A stretch of DNA of 64,000 nucleotides from CAYZXT01 sp964482515. GTDB taxonomy: Bacteria; Elusimicrobiota; Elusimicrobia; FEN-1173. The translations under genes were made by a program, and so were the position numbers. This document shows, one piece after another, positions 41,827 to 48,212 of this stretch. Under the pieces are notes generated by a model. It was not told where the DNA came from and searched no databases. It was given only the letters and a program-made list of their open reading frames with translations. The stretch covers positions 1-64,000 of the forward strand of contig CAYZXT010000009.1 in NCBI GenBank assembly GCA_964482515.1, written 5' to 3'. Numbering within the stretch: position 1 is the first letter of the stretch; the number at the start of each line of letters is the position of its first letter.

Positions 41827-42462
41827 TTACGGTTTCCGGAACAGCGAGGCGTCCACCGGGCCGGGGGTGAACTCGACGGCTTCCTCGGTCCGCCGGAAGA
41901 CGGTGGTGTTGGCCTGGGAGGAGTGCAAAACGATTTCGGCCTTCAGGACCGCGCCCGTCTCGGCGTCCACCCAGGCGTCGACGCTGCGCACGGAGTCCGG
42001 CAATTTCACCTTGGCGTGGTAGCGCCGGGCCTTGCGGCCCGCCACTGTTTCGGTCTCGCCCGCCTCGCCGGTGTAGGCCTTCCGCCAGAAGCGGATCTCG
42101 TGGAGCTCCGCCTCCGTGGGTTTGTGGGAATACTCGGAGGGCTCCGTGGCGTGCGCGCCGTCGGGCGAAGGGGCGTAGACGATCTTTTCGAACAGGGTCT
42201 CGCCGTCGAAGAACCGCGTCACCTTGTATTCGGCGGGGGGCGCCATGAAGCGGTCCTCCCGCGCGTCGGCCTCGGTGCGGAAGCGCTTCCCGTCGGTGTG
42301 GATCCTGACGCGCTCCGCGGTTTTCGTGCCGGCCGTTTCGTTCTCCCGGATGACCGTCCAGGTGCCGCTGAAGGGCGAGTCCTGGACGCGGCTGGGCGAG
42401 CATTTCTTGAGCAGGAAAGCGAAGGCGGCGACGGCGAGGACGGCCAGGAGCAGGTTCTTCAT
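41827..42462 (-). CDS. Hypothetical membrane-anchored protein
   Basis: 211 residues. N-terminal hydrophobic anchor (LLLAVLAVAAFAFLLKKC), and the rest looks like a LolA/DUF4412-type fold (GTWTVIRENETAGTKTAERVRIHTDGKRFRTEA, VAGRKARRYHAKVKLPDSVRSVDAWVDAETGAVLKAEI). Such proteins hold a cavity for a lipid or act as envelope carriers; this is inference from pattern only. Followed 7 nt downstream by the exonuclease gene on the same strand. Confidence 0.6.
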   Translation of the reverse strand: MKNLLLAVLAVAAFAFLLKKCSPSRVQDSPFSGTWTVIRENETAGTKTAERVRIHTDGKRFRTEADAREDRFMAPPAEYKVTRFFDGETLFEKIVYAPSPDGAHATEPSEYSHKPTEAELHEIRFWRKAYTGEAGETETVAGRKARRYHAKVKLPDSVRSVDAWVDAETGAVLKAEIVLHSSQANTTVFRRTEEAVEFTPGPVDASLFRKP

Positions 42463-42532
42463 GGCCTGATTGTAAGAAACAACCGCCGCCGGTTCAAGGG
42501 CGGAGATTCACCCGACCCGCTTCCGAGGCCTT

Positions 42533-42590
42533 CCTCCCAATCTTCATCCTCCCTCCCGCGGTTCTTCAGAATCAAAAAGTAACCTTTCCT
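42533..42590 (+). promoter_or_regulatory. Conserved ORF6N promoter region, copy 3
   Basis: CCTCCCAATCTTCATCC, GGTTCTTCAGA and AAAAAGTAACCT align with copies 1 and 2, but the start codon that should follow is missing. Confidence 0.6.
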
Positions 42591-42591
42591 G

Positions 42592-42801
42592 CGGTTCCCG
42601 GAAGATTTCGCATTTCGCCTGAATAAAGAGGAATATGAGTCTTTAAGATTCCAAACTGGAATCTTAAAGAGAGGACAGCACGCCAAGTATCTGCCATTGG
42701 TATTCACTGAGCAAGGCGTTGCCATGCTCTCGAGCGTTCTCCGGAGCAAACAGGCGGTTCAAGTGAACATCGCCATCATGCGAGTTCCCCTACTCCCTTG
42801 A
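42592..42801 (+). pseudogene. ORF6N remnant
   Basis: A frame without a start reads R-F-P-E-D-F-A-F-R-L-N-K-E-E..., matching ORF6N residues about 48 on, through F-T-E-Q-G-V-A-M-L-S-S to N-I-A-I-M-R, then stops. The first about 47 codons are deleted, joining the promoter straight to the domain's middle, and the C-terminus is cut off. The intragenic palindrome is kept. Confidence 0.85.
42640..42670. repeat. Palindrome in ORF6N remnant
   Basis: TCTTTAAGATTCCA and TGGAATCTTAAAGA (14 bp) around AAC. Same codon position as in the other two ORF6N genes, quite different sequence. Confidence 0.85.
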
Positions 42802-42807
42802 TAGTAA

Positions 42808-42823
42808 GTAGCTTATAAACTAC
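42808..42823. promoter_or_regulatory. Dyad operator of HigBA-like pair
   Basis: GTAG-N-TTATAA-N-CTAC is a near-perfect 16-bp dyad. A TATAAA -10 box lies at its centre, 8 nt before the toxin ATG, suggesting antitoxin autorepression. Confidence 0.5.
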
Positions 42824-42827
42824 ACTT

Positions 42828-43175
42828 ATGGAGGCCGGGTTGGAAATCAAACCCCTGAAGATTGAATATTATTACGCGAGGGATGGCCGGGTTCCCTATA
42901 GGGAATGGTTTTATTCCTTGAAAGATATGAAAACCCGGCAGATTATCATTGCACGCTTAACGCGGGTGGAGCGGGGATTGTTGGGAGATTCTAAGTCCAT
43001 TGGTTCGGGCGTTCATGAACTCCGGATTGATAAAGGACCAGGATATCGTATTTATTTTGGACGACAGGGCGATCACGTCATCCTGCTTTTATTAGGCGGC
43101 ACTAAGAGCAGCCAAAGGAAAGACATTGAAAAAGCCCATGATTATTGGGTGGATTATTTAAGGAGACAAGGATGA
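42828..43175 (+). CDS. RelE/HigB-type toxin (addiction module killer)
   Basis: 115 residues. Pattern of the 'addiction module killer protein' branch: YYYARDGRVPYREWFYSLKDMKTRQIIIARLTRVERGLLGDSKSIGSGVHELRIDKGPGYRIYFGRQGDHVILLLLGGTKSSQRKDIEKAHDYW. The Arg/Tyr of GYRIYFG and the C-terminal KSSQRKDI are typical. It should cleave translated mRNA. Overlaps the antitoxin by ATGA at 43172-43175. Confidence 0.88.
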   Translation: MEAGLEIKPLKIEYYYARDGRVPYREWFYSLKDMKTRQIIIARLTRVERGLLGDSKSIGSGVHELRIDKGPGYRIYFGRQGDHVILLLLGGTKSSQRKDIEKAHDYWVDYLRRQG

Positions 43176-43486
43176 AGAAGCCCACGTACCATGAAGATCT
43201 CATTGAAAGCTTGAAGGACCCTAAATACGCCTTGGGGTATCTGAACGCCTGTTTGGAAGATGAGGACGAAGGGGTGTTCCTCCTGGCATTGAAGCATGTG
43301 GCCGAAGCCCATGGCGGGTTGAGCGGACTGGCGAAGAAAACGGGATTGAACCGGGAACATCTTTTTCGAATGTTGTCCAAGAACGGGAATCCGCGCCTGG
43401 AAAACCTGCGGCAGGTGGCCGGCGCGTTCGGGTGGAAGATCCGCTTCGTGGAGATGAAATCCCCGAAACTGCGCCGCGCCGCTTAA
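43172..43486 (+). CDS. HigA-type antitoxin (addiction module antidote)
   Basis: 104 residues from the ATG at 43172. It opens YHEDLIESLKDPKYALGYLNACLED, as in the 'probable addiction module antidote' family, followed by an HTH (GGLSGLAKKTGLNREHLFRMLSKNGNPRLENLRQVAGAFG). The C-terminus is basic. Expected to bind the toxin and, through its HTH, the dyad upstream. A longer start at 43145 overlaps the toxin and is not used. Confidence 0.88.
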   Translation: MKKPTYHEDLIESLKDPKYALGYLNACLEDEDEGVFLLALKHVAEAHGGLSGLAKKTGLNREHLFRMLSKNGNPRLENLRQVAGAFGWKIRFVEMKSPKLRRAA

Positions 43487-43503
43487 GCCCCGCCCGGTTT
43501 CCG

Positions 43504-43692
43504 TCAGATTTCGAACTTGTGCCGTCCCACCAGCACGCTCTCCGCGTGCTCGATCCGGTAGGCCCCCGGGTCCCGCAGGAATTCCGCCTTGCACTCCGGG
43601 CTGCAGAAATAAACCGTCCAGCCGCCGGAGAGCGTTTGTTCCGTGTGCAGCGCGAAATCGAGCTGTCGTCCGCAAACAGGGTCTTTGACCAT
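43504..43692 (-). CDS. YHS-domain protein
   Basis: 62 residues from the ATG at 43692 (GAGG 8 nt upstream). The YHS signature is complete: KDPVCGRQLDFALHTEQT...VYFCSPECKAEFLRDPGAY. Such domains bind metal via the Cys residues and are often found with heavy-metal transport; no P-type ATPase is nearby. Convergent with the antitoxin gene. Confidence 0.8.
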   Translation of the reverse strand: MVKDPVCGRQLDFALHTEQTLSGGWTVYFCSPECKAEFLRDPGAYRIEHAESVLVGRHKFEI

Positions 43693-43841
43693 GGCGATCA
43701 CCTCTGGAAAAAAATCGAAGGGGGGTCCTGTTGATTGGTGGGAAAGCGTGGGGGCGTCTCTACTTCTAGTTTAGCAAACCCGCCGGGGGATTGGTCGCCT
43801 GGACATAAGTTGTTTTCCGGGCAAGACTTATCCGCGAGTTC

Positions 43842-43847
43842 TATAAT
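43842..43847 (+). promoter_or_regulatory. -10 box TATAAT, leaderless
   Basis: Perfect TATAAT 7 nt before the ATG at 43855; no ribosome site. Confidence 0.65.
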
Positions 43848-43854
43848 ACTCCCC

Positions 43855-44778
43855 ATGCCCTCGAGCCGCACGTTTCAAAGGATGGTTTTGCTGGCCGCTT
43901 TCTTCGCGTCCGCGCCCGGATTTGTCTTCGCGGCGCCGGAGGAAGCGTCGACCGCCGAACGGCAGCGGCACCACCAGCTGGGCGTCGACGTGGGGTCCGA
44001 CGTCGATCCCGACATCCTGTCGCCCTCCGCGCCCCAGGGCCTCGACCGCCGCTTCGAGTGGGACTACCGCTTCGTGATCAGGGAAGATCGGGCGGGCGTC
44101 AACGCCCAATACCACAATCCCAAACGCCTTCAAAAACTCAGCTTCAGCTACCGCCAACGCATGGACTTCCCCAGTCGCGCGGGGCTGGGCCCGACGCGAA
44201 ACCGCCTGTACAAATCCCTCGGCCAGAAGACGCGCTCGCGGGACGTGAGCGGCTACGTGGCGGGATCCGCCTTGGTGTTGAACCCCTATTGGGGGATCAG
44301 CCTGGTGCACGACGAATATGTGAAAGACAACGCCAACGAGCTTTTCAACCAGCACGCCACGACCCTTGGGCTGGGCTACAGTCCCCTGGGCGACAACCGG
44401 GGCCGGCCCTGGAGCTACACCATTGATCCTTCCGTGACCTACGCGCGGTTCCACGGGCTCAAACCGGTGCCCAACCAGCATTGGGAAAGCTTCGGCTATT
44501 CCCTCGGATCAAGCTTCTATTACGGCCTCGACTGGGTCCGCGTTCCCCTCGGGCGGTCGTTCAAATTGGACCGCCTGAAGCTGAGCGTGTCCGTGTCCGA
44601 CGCCGAGGTTTCGGACTTCGCGATCAACGGGGGCGTCGACCTGACGGCCTACGCCACCCGCCACATCAAGCTGAAGCTGGGCGTCGAAAACAGCTACACG
44701 CCCGAAACGGGGAAGCATTCCTTCCGCCTGCGCGCGGGGCTGAGCCTGCGGCTGACCTGGTCCGACCTGAACTTCTGA
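43855..44778 (+). CDS. Putative outer-membrane barrel protein
   Basis: 307 residues from the ATG at 43855. Signal peptide (VLLAAFFASAPGFVFAAPEE). Strands in series (FEWDYRFVIREDRAGVNAQYH, KLSFSYRQRMDF, WGISLVHDEYV, GYSLGSSFYYGLDWVRVPL) and a terminal Phe (LTWSDLNF) suggest a 12-14 strand barrel. No family recognised. Terminator at 44793. Confidence 0.65.
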   Translation: MPSSRTFQRMVLLAAFFASAPGFVFAAPEEASTAERQRHHQLGVDVGSDVDPDILSPSAPQGLDRRFEWDYRFVIREDRAGVNAQYHNPKRLQKLSFSYRQRMDFPSRAGLGPTRNRLYKSLGQKTRSRDVSGYVAGSALVLNPYWGISLVHDEYVKDNANELFNQHATTLGLGYSPLGDNRGRPWSYTIDPSVTYARFHGLKPVPNQHWESFGYSLGSSFYYGLDWVRVPLGRSFKLDRLKLSVSVSDAEVSDFAINGGVDLTAYATRHIKLKLGVENSYTPETGKHSFRLRAGLSLRLTWSDLNF

Positions 44779-44792
44779 CGATAAACACTGTT

Positions 44793-44812
44793 GCCGCATC
44801 GTGCGGCTTTTG
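44793..44812 (+). terminator. Intrinsic terminator
   Basis: GCCGCA (44793-44798), TCG loop, TGCGGC (44802-44807), then four T. Ends the barrel gene and precedes the Rho-like gene. Confidence 0.7.
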
Positions 44813-44884
44813 GTATCTTTCCTCCGTGCCGTCCATCCCCGGCCCGACTCTCCCCACTCAAAAGAAAATGGAACCCATCTAAAC

Positions 44885-45781
44885 ATGCAAAACCGACACC
44901 AAGACGATAACGAACGCCGGTTCTACGCCGGACAAGCCGTCGATCCCTCGCCCCGCATCCGCCTCGAAGACGGCAGCTCGGAGCTGACCATGCGCGCCAT
45001 GGACCTGGTGAGCCCCATCGGCATGGGGCAGCGCGGCTACATCGTCGCGCCGCCGGGTTCCGGCAAGACCACTTTCCTCAAGCACATCTGCAACGCCGTG
45101 GCGAAGTCCCACCCGGAGATCAAGCTTTACTGCCTGCTGATCAACGAGCGGCCGGAGGAAGTGACGGACTTCAAGCGGAGCGTGACGGCCGAAGTGCGGG
45201 CGTCGTCCTCCGACGAGAGCTACGAGCACCACGCGCAGATGGCGGACGCGCTGATGCGGCAGGCCATCCGCGAGGCGGGCGAGGGGAAAAACGTGATGAT
45301 CGTGATCGATTCGCTGACGCGGCTGGCGCGGGTGCACAACGCGCAGCGGCATTCCAGCGGGCGCACCATGTCCGGCGGCCTGGACTCCGGGGCGCTGGAA
45401 ATCCCGCGGCGGATCTTCGGCGCGGCGCGGAAGATCGAGAACGGCGGTTCCCTGACGATCCTGGCGACGGTGCTCGTGGAGACCGGCAGCCGAATGGACG
45501 ACGTGATCTTCGAGGAGTTCAAGGGCACGGGCAACATGGAAATATTTCTGTCGCGGGAGATGTCCAGCCTGCGGATCTTCCCGGCGGTGGACATCGCCAA
45601 GAGCGGCACCCGCAAGGAAGAGCTGCTGTTCGACGCCGACGAGCTCGACGCGGTGCGGAAACTGCGCCGGGCGCTGTCCCAGATGAAGCCCGTGGACGCG
45701 GCGCGGGAGCTCGTCGACCAGTTGAAAAGCTATCCCACCAACAAGGCGTTCCTCGCCGCGGTCAAAAGCTCCGGGATTTAA
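44885..45781 (+). CDS. Rho-like termination factor lacking the N-terminal RNA-binding domain
   Basis: 298 residues, against about 420 for a full Rho. Only the hexameric RecA-like ATPase core is present: P-loop APPGSGKT (APPKAGKT in Escherichia), Walker B VIDSLTRLARVHN, Q-loop SSGRTMSGGLD and the R-loop with SGTRKEELL. Between the previous stop (44778) and this start there are only 106 nt, so no Rho_N or cold-shock domain can be encoded. The P-loop Lys near the first position is replaced by Gly-Ser. A second, full rho may exist elsewhere. Its function, if RNA is bound only by the Q-loop, is open. Start context is weak. Confidence 0.9.
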   Translation: MQNRHQDDNERRFYAGQAVDPSPRIRLEDGSSELTMRAMDLVSPIGMGQRGYIVAPPGSGKTTFLKHICNAVAKSHPEIKLYCLLINERPEEVTDFKRSVTAEVRASSSDESYEHHAQMADALMRQAIREAGEGKNVMIVIDSLTRLARVHNAQRHSSGRTMSGGLDSGALEIPRRIFGAARKIENGGSLTILATVLVETGSRMDDVIFEEFKGTGNMEIFLSREMSSLRIFPAVDIAKSGTRKEELLFDADELDAVRKLRRALSQMKPVDAARELVDQLKSYPTNKAFLAAVKSSGI

Positions 45782-45804
45782 CCCTCCGAAACGGCAAACC
45801 TGCC

Positions 45805-46335
45805 ATGGAACTCAAAAGCGTCGCGGCAACCCTGAAGCGATGGGGGATGATCGTCCTCGGCGCGTCGGTCATATTTTCATTTTGCGCGGGCATCGTGACG
45901 ATGCTCGGCGCGGTCAACGAATTGCGCCTGATGAAGGCGGCCCGCTCCTGGGAAGGGCGTCCCGGGATCATCCGGGTGTCCTACGCGCGCGAACTCCGGG
46001 GCCCCGCCGTCAAGAAACCCCGTTGGAAGGTGGAAGCGGCGGGGGATTACGCCGACGGATCGGGGTCCTTCGCCGTCATGCGTTTGGCGTACGGGTTCGG
46101 CAACGGCGGCGGCACGCGGAGGCGCGGCGCGGAAGCGGCGGCGAAGCGTTATCCTCCGGGGACGGAACTGACGGTCTATCCCGCGCCCGGACGTCCGAAA
46201 TGGGTTGTCCTGGACAACGACCCGCCCGCGCGGCTCACGTACGCCGGGCTGTTGGCGGGGTTCGCGGGGGCGCTGCTGCCTTTTATTTTGTTCTTCCTGG
46301 GAACTTTCCGGCGCCGGGCCCGTTCTCAGGGATGA
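45805..46335 (+). CDS. DUF3592-like membrane protein
   Basis: 176 residues: an N-terminal helix (IVLGASVIFSFCAGIVTMLG), a periplasmic beta-rich segment (GIIRVSYARELRGP, a Gly-rich loop, YPPGTELTVYPAPGRPKWVVLDN) and a C-terminal helix pair (LAGFAGALLPFILFFLGTF). The layout and the PG.P...V..N stretch are those of DUF3592 proteins; function unknown. Follows rho by 23 nt. Confidence 0.7.
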   Translation: MELKSVAATLKRWGMIVLGASVIFSFCAGIVTMLGAVNELRLMKAARSWEGRPGIIRVSYARELRGPAVKKPRWKVEAAGDYADGSGSFAVMRLAYGFGNGGGTRRRGAEAAAKRYPPGTELTVYPAPGRPKWVVLDNDPPARLTYAGLLAGFAGALLPFILFFLGTFRRRARSQG

Positions 46336-46365
46336 TATACCTCACATTCTAATTTAGGTATTCTC

Positions 46366-46394
46366 TTGACAAGAATAATGTTTCCTGGTATAAA
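46366..46394 (+). promoter_or_regulatory. Sigma-70 promoter of hspR
   Basis: TTGACA (46366-46371) and TATAAA (46389-46394) with a 17-nt spacer. A short dyad CTTG-A-CAAG lies over the -35 box. Confidence 0.75.
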
Positions 46395-46418
46395 ATAACC
46401 GTCGCCAGGAGGCGGGCC

Positions 46419-46751
46419 ATGGGCAGGGTCGCGGTCTATTCGGTTTCGGTGGTCAAGCGGGAGAGGAACACTCCGGTCTACAACATCGGCGTGATGTCGC
46501 GGCTGACCGGGCTTCCCGTGCACACGCTGCGGTGGATCGAGCAGCAGGGGCTGATCTCCCCGTTCCGGACCGACGGAAACCAAAGGCTCTTTTCGGAGGA
46601 GGATGCGGACTTGATCCAGCGGATCCGCGAGTTGATGGACCAGCACGTCAACCTGCCGGGGATTCGGATCATCCTCCAGCTGAAGACGGGAAAAGCCGGG
46701 GCTTCCCGGCCGGCGCAGAAAACAAAACGGCCAGCCCGACCGCCCAAGTAG
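46419..46751 (+). CDS. hspR: HspR-like MerR-family repressor
   Basis: 110 residues from the ATG at 46419 (CAGGAGG upstream). MerR-type HTH (YNIGVMSRLTGLPVHTLRWIEQQGLISPFRTDGNQRLFSEEDADLIQRI) with the HspR form 'RWIEQQGLISP' and a short dimer helix, then a Lys/Pro-rich tail. HspR represses heat-shock genes with DnaK as co-repressor. It lies upstream of two sHsp genes. A canonical HAIR element was not found. Confidence 0.85.
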   Translation: MGRVAVYSVSVVKRERNTPVYNIGVMSRLTGLPVHTLRWIEQQGLISPFRTDGNQRLFSEEDADLIQRIRELMDQHVNLPGIRIILQLKTGKAGASRPAQKTKRPARPPK

Positions 46752-46776
46752 GGTCTATATTTTTTTACCGCATAAA

Positions 46777-46801
46777 TGGCACTCGCGTCGCGTGAGTGCC
46801 A
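46777..46801. promoter_or_regulatory. CIRCE-type HrcA operator
   Basis: TGGCACTC-N9-GAGTGCCA is a perfect dyad of the CIRCE form (TTAGCACTC-N9-GAGTGCTAA), 22 nt before the first Hsp20 gene. Confidence 0.8.
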
Positions 46802-46823
46802 GAACAAAAAGGAGGTAACCGCC

Positions 46824-47255
46824 ATGCTGTTAGCAGAACTCACCAACAAAATCTGGGATCCGCTTGAGGCCGTCAGCCAGATCCGCAACGAGATGAACCG
46901 GATGTTCCGGGAGAGGACCGGGTTCCCGGCCTTCCCCGCCTTGAACATTTGGGCGGGCGAAAACCAGGCCGTCGTCACGGCCGAGATGCCGGGCGTCGAT
47001 CCCCAGGACATCGACATATCCGTGGAGGAGAACGTCCTCTATTTGTCGGGCTCCCGGAAATGGGACGAGCCGAAGGCGGAAGACGTCGTCCATCGGGTCG
47101 AATGTCCCAACGGTTCTTTCAGCCGCACGCTGAAGCTGCCGTTCCGCGTGGACGCGGATCGCATCCAGGCGACCTGTTCCAAGGGCGTCCTCACCGTCGT
47201 CTTGCCGCGCGCGGAGCAGGACAAGCCGAAAAAAATCCAAGTGAAAGCGGCCTAA
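46824..47255 (+). CDS. Hsp20-family small heat-shock protein 1
   Basis: 143 residues; AGGAGG lies 6 nt before the ATG at 46824. Alpha-crystallin domain from WAGENQAVVTAEMPGVDPQDIDISVEENVLYLSG to VLTVVLPRAEQDKPKKIQV, with a short N-terminal helical region and a C-terminal K-K-I-Q-V in place of I-x-I. Holds unfolding proteins during heat stress. The CIRCE dyad indicates HrcA control; HspR may also act. Confidence 0.95.
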   Translation: MLLAELTNKIWDPLEAVSQIRNEMNRMFRERTGFPAFPALNIWAGENQAVVTAEMPGVDPQDIDISVEENVLYLSGSRKWDEPKAEDVVHRVECPNGSFSRTLKLPFRVDADRIQATCSKGVLTVVLPRAEQDKPKKIQVKAA

Positions 47256-47278
47256 AAGCCGGAAGGAGGAGATGAGTT

Positions 47279-47671
47279 ATGTCCAACAATATGACCGTGC
47301 AGCAAAGCCAGGAAACCCAGCCCGTCCGGGCGGAGCGGAAGGTGTTCGTGCCCGCCGTGAACATCTACGAGACGAAGGAAAACATCGTGCTCATGGCGGA
47401 CATGCCGGGCGTGGATGAAAACAGTGTCGACATCACGCTGGAGAACGACGTGCTGACCGTGCAGGGACGGTCGTCGGTGGAGGCGCCCCGGGGGCTTGAG
47501 CCGGCCTACGCCGAGTATTCCTCGGGCGACTACCGCCGCTCCTTCACGCTCTCGGCGAACCAGATCAACCGGGACGGCATCGAGGCCGCGCTGAAGAACG
47601 GCGTGCTGAAGGTGACGCTGCCCAAGACCGAGGCCGTGAAGCCGAAGAAGATCGCGGTGAGGGTGGAATAG
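47279..47671 (+). CDS. Hsp20-family small heat-shock protein 2
   Basis: 130 residues; GGAGGAG precedes. Alpha-crystallin domain (AVNIYETKENIVLMADMPGVDENSVDITLENDVLTVQG ... YRRSFTLSANQINRDGIEAALKNGVLKVTLPK) and C-terminal PKKIAVRV. Only 23 nt from the first, so one transcript. The two differ enough to be separate subunits of mixed oligomers. Confidence 0.95.
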   Translation: MSNNMTVQQSQETQPVRAERKVFVPAVNIYETKENIVLMADMPGVDENSVDITLENDVLTVQGRSSVEAPRGLEPAYAEYSSGDYRRSFTLSANQINRDGIEAALKNGVLKVTLPKTEAVKPKKIAVRVE

Positions 47672-47694
47672 GGCCCGCGCGCCGGCGCCAAAAG

Positions 47695-47730
47695 AAAAGA
47701 CCCCGCTGCCGAGGCACGGGGTCTTTTTTT
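47695..47730. terminator. Intrinsic terminator
   Basis: AAAAGACCCCG (47695-47705) pairs with CGGGGTCTTTT (47717-47727), then T. It closes the sHsp operon; the minus-strand gene starts beyond. Confidence 0.9.
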
Positions 47731-47777
47731 ATAAGCGGCGCTTCAACGAATCTTTATGGCGACGGGCGGTTTGACGC

Positions 47778-48185
47778 TCAGGGGCCGTAGACGGTCCTGA
47801 TCCGGCAGCGGAGCTCGAAGCCGCAGGGTTCCTTGGAGCCGTCGAACAGGGTCTCCATGCAAGTGCCCCGGCTTTCCGAAGAGGTCTCTCCGCCCTCGAT
47901 GACGGACTTGATCTTGCCGGCGAGGTCGAAGGACCCGTGCCCGCAGCGTCCGGGGCAGGGGACGGTGAAATCGCACTGGTCCCCGGGAGTGTAGACGCGC
48001 GTCTGGTTGTCCATCAAATGTTGCTGCGGCGTGCGGAACTCCAGGTCCACGGTCAATTTCTGGACGGAGGGATACCGCTCGCGGAGCGGTCCGATGGAGC
48101 GCGCCATCTTCTCGCGCATCACCTTCTGCTCGTTCTTGTTGGGGCCGGCGGGGGCCCGGCGTTTCTTTTTAAACGGTTGCGCCAT
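47778..48185 (-). CDS. Hypothetical Cys-rich protein
   Basis: 135 residues. Basic N-terminus (FKKKRRAPAGPNKNEQKVMREK), then a fold with six Cys in paired positions (CDFTVPCPGRCGHGSFDL, CMETLFDGSKEPCGFELRC), likely a zinc site or disulfides. No signal peptide. Last gene of a minus-strand operon with the DEAD helicase and an RRM protein, 27 nt from the helicase. I do not recognise the family. Confidence 0.65.
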   Translation of the reverse strand: MAQPFKKKRRAPAGPNKNEQKVMREKMARSIGPLRERYPSVQKLTVDLEFRTPQQHLMDNQTRVYTPGDQCDFTVPCPGRCGHGSFDLAGKIKSVIEGGETSSESRGTCMETLFDGSKEPCGFELRCRIRTVYGP

Positions 48186-48212
48186 GTCTCGTGTCTTCCT
48201 ATCTCTTGAGTT

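Noticed and set aside
46366..46394. HAIR element for HspR in the hspR promoter
   Set aside because: Only CTTG-A-CAAG is dyadic; the CTTGAGT-N7-ACTCAAG form is absent.
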